Assembly (NCBI GenBank): GCA_024640845.1
Contig: JAHEEE010000032.1
Span: 1-44,482 of the forward strand
Length of the DNA: 44,482 nucleotides
Source: Myxococcales bacterium
Lineage (GTDB): Bacteria > Myxococcota_A > Polyangia > Polyangiales > Houyiibacteriaceae
Reading direction: 5' to 3'
The notes below the pieces were generated by a model, which saw only the letters and a list, made by a program, of their open reading frames with translations, made no database searches and was not told the origin of the DNA. Each line of letters begins with the position of its first letter. The stretch's first letter is position 1. Below, piece after piece: positions 19,491 to 30,088 of this stretch. The position numbers were made by a program, and so were the translations under genes.

Positions 19491-19964
19491 TCACGTTGAA
19501 AGCCCCCTGCTGAGAGCGCTGATGATCGCATCACCGCGCGCGCGCCCGGCACGCAAACGCACCCGCCGCGCATCGTCGGACAGGATCTCGAGCTCGACCC
19601 ACACGGCGGTCCTAGCGGCCATCCCTGGAAACTTCAGGCCCCACTCGACGAACAGCACGGCGCCGTCGTGCACTAGCTCGTCGAGGCCGAGCTCCTCGAG
19701 CTCGATCTCGTCAGCGAGGCGGTAGAGGTCCGCGTGTCCGATCGGAAGCCGGCCCTCGTATTGATGAAGGAGCGCGAACGTAGGGCTGGTGACGGGGGTC
19801 TCTTCTCCCACTCCGAGGCCATAGACCGCCTCGCGCGTGAACGTCGTCTTGCCAGCGCCAAGCCCGCCTTCGAGGCCGACGACATCACCACCCTCGAGCA
19901 CGGCCGCAAGGGAACGTGCCAAAGTCGCGGTCGCCGCTTCATCTTCGAGTTCGAGCTCGAGCAT
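19491..19964 (-). CDS. tsaE: tRNA threonylcarbamoyladenosine biosynthesis ATPase TsaE
   Basis: The product is 157 residues from the ATG at 19964; the frame runs to 20000 but the family N-terminus fits the later Met. Walker A GGLGAGKTTF, the threonine loop TSPTF, HADLYRL and FVEWG are all present. TsaE works with TsaB and TsaD to form t6A37 on ANN-decoding tRNAs. It lies 57 bases after the stop of the giant gltI gene and 69 bases before carB. Confidence 0.93.
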   Translation of the reverse strand: MLELELEDEAATATLARSLAAVLEGGDVVGLEGGLGAGKTTFTREAVYGLGVGEETPVTSPTFALLHQYEGRLPIGHADLYRLADEIELEELGLDELVHDGAVLFVEWGLKFPGMAARTAVWVELEILSDDARRVRLRAGRARGDAIISALSRGLST

Positions 19965-20021
19965 GCGACAAGCCCTGGCACATGATGGGGCTTGGCGCAC
20001 GCTCGCCGTCCGAGACGAGCT

Positions 20022-23000
20022 CTACACCTTGATCTGGATGCCGAGCTGCTCGCGCAGACGGAAGTAGCTCTCCGAAATGCTGTAGAGGACGATCTCTTTG
20101 ACCTTGTCGCGCGGCGCGAGGTCGGCCGTCGACTCCGACGGAATCTGCTGAGTCATCTTCACCGCCGTGTCGACGTCGTCGCAGAGCAAGAGGCCGGCAC
20201 GAAGCGAAGTGATTTCCGTCCCCTGCATCCAGCGCTTGATATCCGCCTGTCCGCCGGAATCGACGAACTTGCGGACGACCTGCTTGAGGACGTCGAGGTG
20301 CGATTGCTCCATGTACTTGCCGAGCTGCTTGGCCGTAGACTCGACACTTGCGTCACCGCCGCCCATGCCGACCAACCGCATCGCCGCAAGCAGCAGCGTC
20401 CGGAGCTCGGTGTGGGATTGGTACATCGTGCGGATGAAGTGTTCGCCACGGTAGTAGGTGAGGTGACGGCCGCAGACGAACGCCAGGTCGATCGGACGGT
20501 ATCCGGACAGGAGCGTGTAGCCCGTGATGATCGCGGGCGGGTTGCTGCGCGCCTCGTCTCGAAGGGCGCCCGAAAGCTCCTTTTGAATGTAGAGGCGAAC
20601 CGGAATGCTGACGTTGAGCACGTCCTGCGCCAATTTGAACTGCCGTGCCAGCGCGAGACTCGGATTGGCGAGGTCTTCGGCCTTGCGCTTGTGGAGATTG
20701 AGCTTCTTGTCGCTCACCGCCAGCGAGGCCCGAACAGCCGGAGCAATCACCTCCATGATCTTGGAGATATAGATGTCCTGGCTCGGGTGCATCAGGTCTT
20801 TGACCCAGTTCTCGTTGCTGAGCCGGGTCGTCGGCTGAATCTCGCGATCCTGTTTGTACTGCTGGAAGAACTTCTGTTGCTCTTCGTCGGCCTTCTGGAA
20901 GTACGCGAGCGTCCGCGCGATGCACCACGCTTTGTCGTATGCACGCGCGTCGAAGTAGAGCTTGTAGAGCGCCCGGTAGGAATCCAGCCGGTTCGGATCG
21001 TTCTGCAAGAGCCACTGATGCTCGGCGATGGCCTCGTTGGTTTTTTCGGGCATCGTCGCGTAGAGCTCGGCCAGGATCTGATGCTGAGTCGCGTCGTCCG
21101 GCTTGAGCGCCGCGGCCATCTTGAACGCCTCGGCGGCCGCGTCGAAGTTGCGCTGACGGTCGCGGTAGATGATTCCCAGCGTGTGCCAGAGATTGTGCTC
21201 GAGGTCGGTGTTGCCCTGGTTGATGATGCGGTGGAGCATCTTGCGGTACGCCCGCTCGAGAGCCTTCCAATCCTTGCGCGTGTTGAGGATCTTGTTGACC
21301 GCTTCGAACGGCTTGAGCTGGGTGGCGTCGAGGTCCAACGCCTCGTTGAAGCGCTCGAGCGCCGCGTCCTCGTCTTCGAGCTTGTCGCGGAGGATGACGC
21401 CGATCGTGTAGGTGTACTTCGACTTGGCGTCGTCCCGCTCTTCCAAGCCGGCGACCCGCTCGATGACGTCGATGGCCTCGGACCAGCGTTCCGCCGCCTG
21501 GTACGTGATGAGGAGCTTGTGCAGGAGACGATGGTTGTCCGGTTCGAGGTCGAGGGCCTCAGTGTAGGCCTCGGCAGCCTGATCGGGCTCGTTCAGTTTC
21601 TCGTGCCAGAGGTCGCCGAGCTCGATGAGGAGCTGGGCACGCGCGGAAGGCTCGTCTGCAACGTCGAGAATGCGCTTCTTGTACTCGACCACCGAGGTCC
21701 AATCACTCTCGGCGCTCTGGAGCGCGACCATCGCTTCGAGAGCGGGCACGAAATGCGTGTCCTCCTCGAGCGCCTTGTCGAACATGTTGCGCGCCTTCTT
21801 GTCCTCGCCCTGCTCGCGCTTCACCACGCCGAGCCGGTAGAAGACCTCGGTGATCTCATCGCGGCCGAGCGCATCGCGGTGCTGCACCAAGAGCACCTGG
21901 TGGTACTTGAAGGCCTCGTCCCACTGCTCCGCGCGGAAATAGCTTCCGGCCAAGCCCTTGAGCGCGTCCGAGTCGTCGTTGTCGAGCTCGTAGGCCTTCT
22001 CGTAGGCCGCGACGGCGTCGTTCGCACGACCCAGCTTGGTCGCCGTCTCGCCCAGCATGAGCGCCAGCCGGTGCTGTTCGTCTGGGTCGCGCTTGTCCGA
22101 GCGCTGCACGAGAACCTCGAGTAGCGGGAATGCGTCTTCGTAACGCTCGCTTCCGAGGTACGAGTCAACGAGCGGCATGAGCGCGTCCTCGTTGTCTGGA
22201 TCGGCTTGCGAGGCCGCTTCGAACGCTTGCACGGCGCCGTCTTCGTCGTCGAGTCGATCCGCACGCACCCGGCCGAGCTCGACGAGTAGCGCTGCGCGCT
22301 TGCGGTCCTTCTCGGTGTGCTGCACCTCGAGCGCGATCATCTTGGCCGCAGCAACCCAGTCACCCGAATCGACGTAGATGTTCCGCATCGCTTCTAGTGA
22401 TGGAAGGTGCGCCGGATCGATGTCGACAGCCGCTTGGAACTGCTCGAGTGCCGAAACGCGATCACCGAGCTCCTGATCGAGGATTCGGCCCATACGATGC
22501 TTCAGAAGCACCTGCTCCGCCGAGTCGTCGACCACGACTGCGAGTTGACCGAGGATGTCGAGGGCCGACGAATGGTCGCCCTTGCGCTCGTAGAGCTTTC
22601 CGAGCGCCTGAAGGCTGAAAACGTCTTGCTCGTTGAGGTTGAGCGCATTGAGATAGCTGTCGATCGCCTGCTCGACGTCGTCCTTGTGAGTCGCGTAGAC
22701 TTCGCCGAGCTCGCGGAAGATGCGGACCCGCTCTTCGGTGTCCGCCGTCGCGCTCGCGTGGCGGTCGTAGGTGCGCACGAGGTCGTCCCAGCGCTGCATC
22801 GTGCGGTAGAGCTGCTCCAGGTGGCAGAGCGCGTCGTCATGTAGGGGGTCGATGTCGAGAACCTGCTCGAGGCGCTCGGCGGCGTTGTCGGGCTTCCGGA
22901 ACTCCCGCTCCCACATCTCGGCGAGCCGCATCAGGATGTCGATGCGCTCGCGCTCGGTGGCCACCACCTCGTACTCTCGTTCGAGGATGCCAACCAGATC

Positions 23001-26000
23001 CTGGTAGCGCCCCTCTTGCGAGTACAAGCGCTCCAAACCTCGAAGTGCTTTGAGGTCCGACGGCGAAAGCTCGGCGGCCTTCTCGTAGTTGTCGATGGCA
23101 GCCTTCGAGTCGTTGAACTGCTCTTCGTAAGCCTCGGCGACTTGGAGCAGCGCCGACACGATGCTGTCGACGTCCTCGACTGCCTCGGCCTTGCGCTCGA
23201 GGATGTTCAGCAGCTTGTGAGAGCGGCCCTCCTCGCGATAGATGCGCTCGAGCGCCCGGAGCGCTCCAACGTGCTTCTCCTGAAGGTGAAGCGCCCGGCG
23301 GTAGTAGTCTTCGGCCTCTTGGCGCATCGCAAAGCGGTCGTCGGCCAGGTCACCCATGCGAACGTATGTAGTTGCCTTGACCTCGTCGTCGTCCGTGAGC
23401 TCGACGAGTTTCGCGAGGGCCTGGGCAAGCTTGTCCCATTGATGGGTCGTCTCGTAGAGGTCGCCGAGCTGCCACCACGCCTTGGCGTTGCTCGGGTCGA
23501 GCGCGCGAATCTGCTCGTAGTAAGGAATCGCGTACTCCGGATGACCGAGGTCCTGGCCGTACCACTTGGCACAGCACAGACAAATCGCGATTTGCGTCTC
23601 CGGCTCGTGGTCTTCCTGCAATACCTGATTCGCGGAGGTCAACAGCTCGTTCCACTTGTCGTTTGCGGCAGTGACGCGTTCGAGATCGACGGCGGTGTTC
23701 TTGTTCGCGAAGTCCTCCGTCCATGCGATGTAAAGCGTGTGATACGCCTGCTCGCCGTCACCCAGACGCTCTTCGTAGACCCGGGCGGCCGCGCGAAGAA
23801 GCTCGATACGCTCGGCGCGGTCTTCCGTAGCCTCGATACGGGTGACGTAGAGGTCGATCAGATCGTCCCAGCGTTCCGCTTCACGGTGGAGCCCCTGAAG
23901 CTCCGAGAACGCGTACTGGTGCATGGGGTCGACGTCGAGGATTCGGCTGAAGGCTCCCGCTGCGCGGTCCTTGTCGCCGACCTCGTGTTCCCACATCTCG
24001 GTGATGGCAATGAGCTGCCGGATCTTCTCCCCGGGCTCGAACAACGCGAGTGCGCGCTGTTCCATGACGCCGATGACCTCTTCCCAGTCGTTCTCTTCGC
24101 GGAAGATGAGCTCGAGGGAATCGAGAGCCTCGAAGAAGGTGGGGTCGACGTTCAGAACGTTGCGGTATGCCTCGGCGGCCTCGGCGGGCTGCCTGAGCTC
24201 GTTCGCGTAGATGTGGCCGAGCTGCATGTAGACCGTGACGAGGTCGGCATCCTCGAGGGTCGCCGCGCCTACATCGATGATCCGGTGCAGTGTCTCGGCC
24301 CTTTCCCGCGACTGACCGCCCGCACGCTGAATCTCGGCGATGCTGAAAAGAGCGTAGGTGTTGCCCGGATCGATGTCGAGCACGCGCTCCCAGTTTTCGA
24401 TCGCGTTGCGCTCGCGCTCGAGCTTCTCGTACCAGACCCTAGCGAGATCGGAGTATACCTGAACGCGGAACGCATCATCCTCGGCGACGCCCGCCTCGCG
24501 CTCGAGCACGTCGACCAGGTCGCGCCAGTTGCCCTGACCGGCGTAGATGTCACCGAGTGCGTTGAGAGCTTCGGGGTCTTCACCCCGGAGGTCGAGCACC
24601 CGCTGCCAGAGGCCGATGGCCTTCTCTTGGTCGCGGAGGCGATTGGACGAGAGCCGCGCCATGCGCGCGAACACATCCGCCTGCTGCGAATCGCCCAGCG
24701 CAATGCTCAGCTCCTTCTCGAAGGCCGCGAAAAGCTCGGGCCAACGCTCGGTGTTCGCGTAGATTCGTTGAAGCGACTGAATCGCCGGCGCGTGCTCGGA
24801 GTCGTACTCGCTCAGGAGCTTGTCGAACGCCTCGATGGCCTCTTCGGTCATCCCGAGGTTTCGGTCGAGGACGGTGCCGAGACGGAAGTGAAGGTCGACG
24901 AGATCCGAGCTGTTGTTCGAGCCTTCGATCCGCTTTCGGAGCACCTGCGAGAGCGCTCGATACGCGCCGTGTTTCGCATAGATGCGGTCGAGCGCGGCAA
25001 GGGCGTTTTCATCGTGATCGTCGACACCCAGTACGAACCGATAGGTCTCCTCGGCTCGTTCGAGATCGTCGAGTTGCTCCTCGTAAACCTTGGCGAGACG
25101 CCGACCGAGCTCCGCCTTGTTGAGGGCGTCGCTCGTGCGCTCGATACCACTCGCATAGGTCGTCGCCAAATCGGACCAGCCGTCGACGATGGCCGAGAGT
25201 CGTTCGGCCTCGCCGATCGTGTGGTCGTGGCTCGGGTCCTCGATCAGCGCCTTCTGCATCCAGCGGAACGCGCGGTCGTGGTCGGCGGCCTTGTCCTCTG
25301 CGATCTCCGCGAGGCGGTGCATCATGACGACGCGCTCGATCGGGTCTTTCTGATATTCGACCTGCACCTCTTGAACATTGAGGAGCTGATCCCAATTGCC
25401 CTGCATGCGGTAGAGGGGCTCGAGCACCTCGCCGACCTCGAGGGGCCGGACACCGCTCGCGAACATCTCTTCGAGTGCCGAAACCGCGGGCGCGTACTCC
25501 GGCGCCGCAGCGAGGATGTCGCGGTACTGGGAGATGGCAGACTCCATGTTGGCGAGCTGATTCTGGAATAGCTGGCCGGCACGGAATTGGAGATTGAGCA
25601 CCTCCTCGGGCGTGGTCGCGACCGCCGCTTCGATCTGGAGCGTCGCCGCCAAGTCGTCCCAGCGCTCGGTCTGCTCGTAGAGCCGGTCGAGCGCCTCGAT
25701 GCAGGCCACGTCCGATGGGTCGGTGTCGACGACGAACTGGTAGCGGGAAATCGCGCCATCGACGTCGTCGAGCTGAACCTCGTTGATGACCGCGGAACGC
25801 CTCGCGAGGTGGATGACCTCCTCTGGAAATTCCGCTTTCTTCTTCTGTACTTCCTCGTCGTAACGAGAGGCCACTTCATGCCAGCGACCGGTCTGCTCGG
25901 CGAGCCGTTCGAGCGACGACAGCGTCAGCTCGTTTCGATTGTCGAGAGGCAGCGCCCGAACGAACGCCCCAAAGGCTGCGGGCAGGTCCTCGAGCTGGAT

Positions 26001-29000
26001 CTCGTAGATCTCGGCGAGCTGCTGGAGCATCTCGACCTGGTCGCGCGGATCCTCCGTGAAGCGAACCTTCACCTCGCGCGCGTCGGCGAGCTTGCGGTAC
26101 TCGCCTGCGGCGAGGTGGACCTCTTCGAGGACCTCGGCGGCGGCCAAAGGCTCGACCGCGTCGGTGGTCATGACCGTCAGCGCATCGAGTGTCGCTTGGT
26201 GGTGCGGCGCCTCGGCTAGGATGTCCCGGTAGATCTCGATGGCCCGCGTCGGGTCCTCGAGGTGCCGCCGCCAGAGCTCTCCGATGCGGAAACGAAGCTG
26301 GATTCGCTGATCGTGGTCATCGACGAGCTCGGCCTGACGCTCGAGGACCTGCAGCAGGTCGCGCCATTTCTCGGTCTCCGCGTAGAGCCCATCTAGGTGC
26401 GCCAATGCCGGAAGGTCGTCAGGATCGATCTCGAGGGCCCGCTGATAGGCATCGATTGCCTTGTCCGCGTCGTCGAGCTGCGCCTCCTGGACCTGGCCCA
26501 TGGCGGTGAAGAGCGCTTTTCGCGCGTCGGGGTCCGACACGACCTCGGCCTTGCGCTCGTAGGTTTCGAGCAGCGACGACCATTTGCCGAGCTGCATCTG
26601 AAGCTCGATCAATCGGTCGATCGACTCGGCGTCGCCCGGCTCGATCTCGAGCACCTGCTGGTACACCGAAATCGCATCGCTCGGCTTGTCGAGGATGTCC
26701 TCGTAAATCGCGGCTGCTTTCACCAGCTGCTCGCGTTGGTCGGTAGCAGACGGCAGCATCCGGGCCTTGCGCTGGTAGATCCCGGCGAGGTCTTCGTAGC
26801 GCTCCGACTGCTGGAACAGACGCTCGAGTGCGTCGGCCGAGGCGTGATGCTCCTCATCGATTCGAAGCACGCGCTCGTAGTGCTCGATGGCACGGTCGAG
26901 CTGCCCGAGGTCGTCTTCGCGAATCTCGGCGGCACGAAGCAGAAGGCCGACTGCGAGCTGCGGGTCGTCAGCCTCGGCGACCACCTGCTCGTAGACGCTG
27001 GCTAGCGCATCGGCCGCGCCCACCGCCGCGCTGAGCCGCTCGAGCTCTTCCTTTGATTTCGGATGGCCTGGGTCCTCCCTGAACGCCCGCGCGTAGCTTT
27101 CGAAGGCGCTGCGGAGGTCCGTGAGCGAGAACTCCTGCAATTTGGCGATTTCGCTGAAGAGCTCCAAGCGCCGCTCGGGTGCGGTCGCGTGGTGCGCCTG
27201 GATCTCGTAGACGTCGACGAGTCGCGCCGCAGCGCCGCCGTCGCGATAGATCGGCTCGAGGATGTCGGCCACGGCCGCCTGATACTCCGACGACTCGAGA
27301 AGCCGCTCGAGCGCGCCGAGCGCCGCCGGGTTGCTCGCGTCGTTCGAAAGCACATCCCGATAGATCTCGATCGCGGAGTCGGTCGAGCCCATGCGCTCTT
27401 CGCGAATTTCGGCCAGGCGAAGCAAGAGCGTGGTTTGCTCGTACGGATCCTCGGCCAATGAAAGTTGGCGTTCGACGTTGTCTGCGAGGTCGCTCCAGAG
27501 CCCCTGGCGCGCAAGAAGCTCGTCGAGCGCGCTCAACGCCCCGCGGTTGGTCGGGTCGAGCTCGAGAATCTCGTTCTGAAGCGCGATGGCCTGCTCAGGC
27601 TCGTCGAGGAGGTCCGCATGGGTGCGCCCCATCTCCGCGAGAACTGCAATCTTCTCGTCGGGCTCGGTGTAGGCCTCCGCCCGCGCGCGCAAAACGCCCA
27701 CGAGCTCGTGCCAGCGCTGAGCGCTGCGGTACACGATGTCCAGAGCGCCAAGCACCTCGAAATCCCCGGGGTCCATCTCGAGCACTTTGCGGTACGCCGC
27801 AACCGCAGCCTCGACGTCCGTGAGTTGCGTTTCGTGGATCTGTGCGGTCTTGATCCAGAGCGAACGACTCAAGGTCGGGTCCTCGATGCTCGCAGCCAGG
27901 TCGCCTGTGAGGTCTGCGAGGGCCTCGAACAGATCGTTGTCGGTCGCGAGCATTTCGAGGCGTTGCAGTGTCGCCGCGTCGGAAGGCAGCTCACGGAATG
28001 CCTCGCACAGCGATACGAACCCCCGCTCGCCATCGCCAATGTGGTTGAAGTAGGTGTCGGCGACACGCGTGAGGAGAGACAGCTTTTGCCGCGGCTCGTT
28101 GCTGTATCGGTGCTGAACGCGGAGTGCGTTCACGTACTGGGTCCAATCCTCGGCCATCTCGTAGACGGGCTCGAGGACCCGCGATGCGTCGGATGCCACT
28201 TCCGAATCCACGAGCAACTTCTCGAGTTGTTCCCTCGCGCCATCGTGCTCCGGCATGATCGAGAGCACTTCGCGGTAGAGATCCACCGCGCGGGGCTTGT
28301 CCTGCAGCTGCGACTCACACACACGCCCCAAACGGAACTTGAGCGAGGCAAGCGTTTCGTGGCTCTCCGGGCCGGCTTCGATTCGGCGTTCGAGAAGCTG
28401 GCCGAGCTCCTGCCAACGCGCTTCCCCCTCGTAGAGCTGCTCGAGGGCCCGGCACGCGTCGTCCTGCTCCACACCGTACTCGTCGATGATGCCTTCGAGC
28501 GCTTCGATAGCGCTATCGATGTCTTCGAGCGCTTCGGCGAGAACGGTGACCCGCTTGTAGGCGACCTGCAGACGAACCTCGGGATCCTGCTCGAGCTCGA
28601 TCTGCCGCGCGTAGATCTCCAGAAGATCGCGGTACCGTTCCGTCGTGAGATAGAGGTCCCCAAGCGCCGAGATAGCGTCGAGATTGTTGCTCTCGAGCTC
28701 GTACACGAGTCGGTACTGCTCAACGGCTTCATCGATGCGATCGAGCTGAGTCAACGTTTGGCCGTAGCTCAGTCGAATGGGCACGGCTTGATGCGGATCG
28801 GAGACCGCTTCGATCGCCGTCTCGAAACCCGACACCAAACGGTCCCAGCCGTTCATCTCTCCGGCCAAGCGCTCCACGTCGATGCGCGCTTCGTCGTGCG
28901 TCGGTGCAAGGGCGAACGCCTCGAGGTAGCGTTCGAACGCAACCTCCGGCTGTCGCAAACGCTCTTCGAACACATGGCCGATCTTTCCGAGCAGCTCGAC

Positions 29001-30074
29001 CTTGGAATCCGTTTCGCTCGCATGTGCGAATCGGACTTCGAGGACCGACACGAGCTTGCGCGCATCGTGGGCCTCTTCGTAGATCGGTGTCAGCGCTTCT
29101 GCGGCCTGAACGTTGTCGCCATCGGCGGCAAGGATCTTCTCGTACACGCGCGCCGCGCGGTCCGGCTTTCCCTTCTTGTCCTCCCAGAGGCGAGCCGCAC
29201 GGAACAGAAGCGGAATCTTATCGTCTGTCGAAGTCTCTTGTGCTTCAGCCTGGCGCTCGACAATGCGGATGAGCTCGTCCCACTTTTCGTTGGCGGCGTA
29301 GAACGCTTCGAGCTCGTCCCAAGCGCCAAGGGAGACGTAGCGGCGCTTGAGCTGCTCTTGCGCGCGTCGGTCGGACGGGTCGAGCTCGAGGAGTTTCTTG
29401 AACGCCCCAATGGCGCCTTCATCGTTGCCGATCTTGTCGGCGTAGATCATGCCGAGCTTCTGAAGTTGCTGCTTCATCGAGCTGACGTCGGTATCGCTCT
29501 CGACCAGCGTTTCGAGCACATCGGCGAGCGGCTCCCACTCACGGGCGCGTTCGTAAAGCTGCGCGAGGTTGCTGAGCGCGGTCGGGTTTTGCGAATCCCC
29601 CTCGAGAACCTTCTGCCAGAGCTCGATGCATACCGCAGGCTTGCGCAGCCGTTGCGTCGCGAGATCGGCCATCTCGGCGTAGCGAATGAGCCGATCGTCT
29701 TCCGGAAGGAGCTCGACCTCGCGCTCCATCGTGCGGATCAGCTTCTCCCAGTCGCGACGCTTCTCGTACATCTGCTTGAGACGCTCGATCGCGTCGACAT
29801 CGGTCGCGTCGTATTCGAGCAGCTGCTCGAAGCACTTGATCGCCTCAGCCTGATTGCTCGAGCGCTCGAGGTAGAGCGTCCCCGCGGTGCGGAAGAGCTC
29901 GACCTTCTCGGTCGGCTCCTGAACCAGATCCGCCTTTTTTAGAATGGAGCGGATCATGTCCGACCATCGCTTCTGTTCCTCGAACTTCGCGATCGCGTCG
30001 TCAAGCTTTTCAACTTCTGCCATCTCGTCTGGCGTCATCTCGCGAACCTCATCCCCCGATTGTTCTTCCGACAT
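20022..30074 (-). CDS. gltI: Giant TPR protein GltI (AgmK-like), 3350 residues
   Basis: This is a 10-kb gene for a cytoplasmic-looking protein with no signal peptide or membrane span. Residues about 30-3050 are a continuous helical array of roughly 40 units of about 72 residues, each a pair of TPR-like helices. The recurring pattern is A(I)..Y..vLe.dP.d..Al.aLe.LY....rWddLv.v; Trp marks such as RWDDL, EKWDEL and KDWKAL recur along the whole length. The C-terminal ~280 residues are different and contain LAFVCGRHLTYYRGEHF (about 3195-3211). Size, repeat type and synteny after gltG match GltI/AgmK of M. xanthus, a very large TPR protein of the Agl-Glt gliding machinery that docks the cytoplasmic MglA/AglZ side to the motor. 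It starts 14 bases after the preceding TPR lipoprotein gene. Confidence 0.85.
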   Translation of the reverse strand: MSEEQSGDEVREMTPDEMAEVEKLDDAIAKFEEQKRWSDMIRSILKKADLVQEPTEKVELFRTAGTLYLERSSNQAEAIKCFEQLLEYDATDVDAIERLKQMYEKRRDWEKLIRTMEREVELLPEDDRLIRYAEMADLATQRLRKPAVCIELWQKVLEGDSQNPTALSNLAQLYERAREWEPLADVLETLVESDTDVSSMKQQLQKLGMIYADKIGNDEGAIGAFKKLLELDPSDRRAQEQLKRRYVSLGAWDELEAFYAANEKWDELIRIVERQAEAQETSTDDKIPLLFRAARLWEDKKGKPDRAARVYEKILAADGDNVQAAEALTPIYEEAHDARKLVSVLEVRFAHASETDSKVELLGKIGHVFEERLRQPEVAFERYLEAFALAPTHDEARIDVERLAGEMNGWDRLVSGFETAIEAVSDPHQAVPIRLSYGQTLTQLDRIDEAVEQYRLVYELESNNLDAISALGDLYLTTERYRDLLEIYARQIELEQDPEVRLQVAYKRVTVLAEALEDIDSAIEALEGIIDEYGVEQDDACRALEQLYEGEARWQELGQLLERRIEAGPESHETLASLKFRLGRVCESQLQDKPRAVDLYREVLSIMPEHDGAREQLEKLLVDSEVASDASRVLEPVYEMAEDWTQYVNALRVQHRYSNEPRQKLSLLTRVADTYFNHIGDGERGFVSLCEAFRELPSDAATLQRLEMLATDNDLFEALADLTGDLAASIEDPTLSRSLWIKTAQIHETQLTDVEAAVAAYRKVLEMDPGDFEVLGALDIVYRSAQRWHELVGVLRARAEAYTEPDEKIAVLAEMGRTHADLLDEPEQAIALQNEILELDPTNRGALSALDELLARQGLWSDLADNVERQLSLAEDPYEQTTLLLRLAEIREERMGSTDSAIEIYRDVLSNDASNPAALGALERLLESSEYQAAVADILEPIYRDGGAAARLVDVYEIQAHHATAPERRLELFSEIAKLQEFSLTDLRSAFESYARAFREDPGHPKSKEELERLSAAVGAADALASVYEQVVAEADDPQLAVGLLLRAAEIREDDLGQLDRAIEHYERVLRIDEEHHASADALERLFQQSERYEDLAGIYQRKARMLPSATDQREQLVKAAAIYEDILDKPSDAISVYQQVLEIEPGDAESIDRLIELQMQLGKWSSLLETYERKAEVVSDPDARKALFTAMGQVQEAQLDDADKAIDAYQRALEIDPDDLPALAHLDGLYAETEKWRDLLQVLERQAELVDDHDQRIQLRFRIGELWRRHLEDPTRAIEIYRDILAEAPHHQATLDALTVMTTDAVEPLAAAEVLEEVHLAAGEYRKLADAREVKVRFTEDPRDQVEMLQQLAEIYEIQLEDLPAAFGAFVRALPLDNRNELTLSSLERLAEQTGRWHEVASRYDEEVQKKKAEFPEEVIHLARRSAVINEVQLDDVDGAISRYQFVVDTDPSDVACIEALDRLYEQTERWDDLAATLQIEAAVATTPEEVLNLQFRAGQLFQNQLANMESAISQYRDILAAAPEYAPAVSALEEMFASGVRPLEVGEVLEPLYRMQGNWDQLLNVQEVQVEYQKDPIERVVMMHRLAEIAEDKAADHDRAFRWMQKALIEDPSHDHTIGEAERLSAIVDGWSDLATTYASGIERTSDALNKAELGRRLAKVYEEQLDDLERAEETYRFVLGVDDHDENALAALDRIYAKHGAYRALSQVLRKRIEGSNNSSDLVDLHFRLGTVLDRNLGMTEEAIEAFDKLLSEYDSEHAPAIQSLQRIYANTERWPELFAAFEKELSIALGDSQQADVFARMARLSSNRLRDQEKAIGLWQRVLDLRGEDPEALNALGDIYAGQGNWRDLVDVLEREAGVAEDDAFRVQVYSDLARVWYEKLERERNAIENWERVLDIDPGNTYALFSIAEIQRAGGQSRERAETLHRIIDVGAATLEDADLVTVYMQLGHIYANELRQPAEAAEAYRNVLNVDPTFFEALDSLELIFREENDWEEVIGVMEQRALALFEPGEKIRQLIAITEMWEHEVGDKDRAAGAFSRILDVDPMHQYAFSELQGLHREAERWDDLIDLYVTRIEATEDRAERIELLRAAARVYEERLGDGEQAYHTLYIAWTEDFANKNTAVDLERVTAANDKWNELLTSANQVLQEDHEPETQIAICLCCAKWYGQDLGHPEYAIPYYEQIRALDPSNAKAWWQLGDLYETTHQWDKLAQALAKLVELTDDDEVKATTYVRMGDLADDRFAMRQEAEDYYRRALHLQEKHVGALRALERIYREEGRSHKLLNILERKAEAVEDVDSIVSALLQVAEAYEEQFNDSKAAIDNYEKAAELSPSDLKALRGLERLYSQEGRYQDLVGILEREYEVVATERERIDILMRLAEMWEREFRKPDNAAERLEQVLDIDPLHDDALCHLEQLYRTMQRWDDLVRTYDRHASATADTEERVRIFRELGEVYATHKDDVEQAIDSYLNALNLNEQDVFSLQALGKLYERKGDHSSALDILGQLAVVVDDSAEQVLLKHRMGRILDQELGDRVSALEQFQAAVDIDPAHLPSLEAMRNIYVDSGDWVAAAKMIALEVQHTEKDRKRAALLVELGRVRADRLDDEDGAVQAFEAASQADPDNEDALMPLVDSYLGSERYEDAFPLLEVLVQRSDKRDPDEQHRLALMLGETATKLGRANDAVAAYEKAYELDNDDSDALKGLAGSYFRAEQWDEAFKYHQVLLVQHRDALGRDEITEVFYRLGVVKREQGEDKKARNMFDKALEEDTHFVPALEAMVALQSAESDWTSVVEYKKRILDVADEPSARAQLLIELGDLWHEKLNEPDQAAEAYTEALDLEPDNHRLLHKLLITYQAAERWSEAIDVIERVAGLEERDDAKSKYTYTIGVILRDKLEDEDAALERFNEALDLDATQLKPFEAVNKILNTRKDWKALERAYRKMLHRIINQGNTDLEHNLWHTLGIIYRDRQRNFDAAAEAFKMAAALKPDDATQHQILAELYATMPEKTNEAIAEHQWLLQNDPNRLDSYRALYKLYFDARAYDKAWCIARTLAYFQKADEEQQKFFQQYKQDREIQPTTRLSNENWVKDLMHPSQDIYISKIMEVIAPAVRASLAVSDKKLNLHKRKAEDLANPSLALARQFKLAQDVLNVSIPVRLYIQKELSGALRDEARSNPPAIITGYTLLSGYRPIDLAFVCGRHLTYYRGEHFIRTMYQSHTELRTLLLAAMRLVGMGGGDASVESTAKQLGKYMEQSHLDVLKQVVRKFVDSGGQADIKRWMQGTEITSLRAGLLLCDDVDTAVKMTQQIPSESTADLAPRDKVKEIVLYSISESYFRLREQLGIQIKV

Positions 30075-30088
30075 TTGCCCCAGCCCCC

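Noticed and set aside
19992-22124. Long plus-strand open frame (710 codons) opposite gltI
   Set aside because: It mirrors the regular codon pattern of the TPR gene on the other strand, is Arg/Val/Leu/Glu-rich without domains, and overlaps a gene with clear family features. The same holds for 23016-25571 and 27465-29942.
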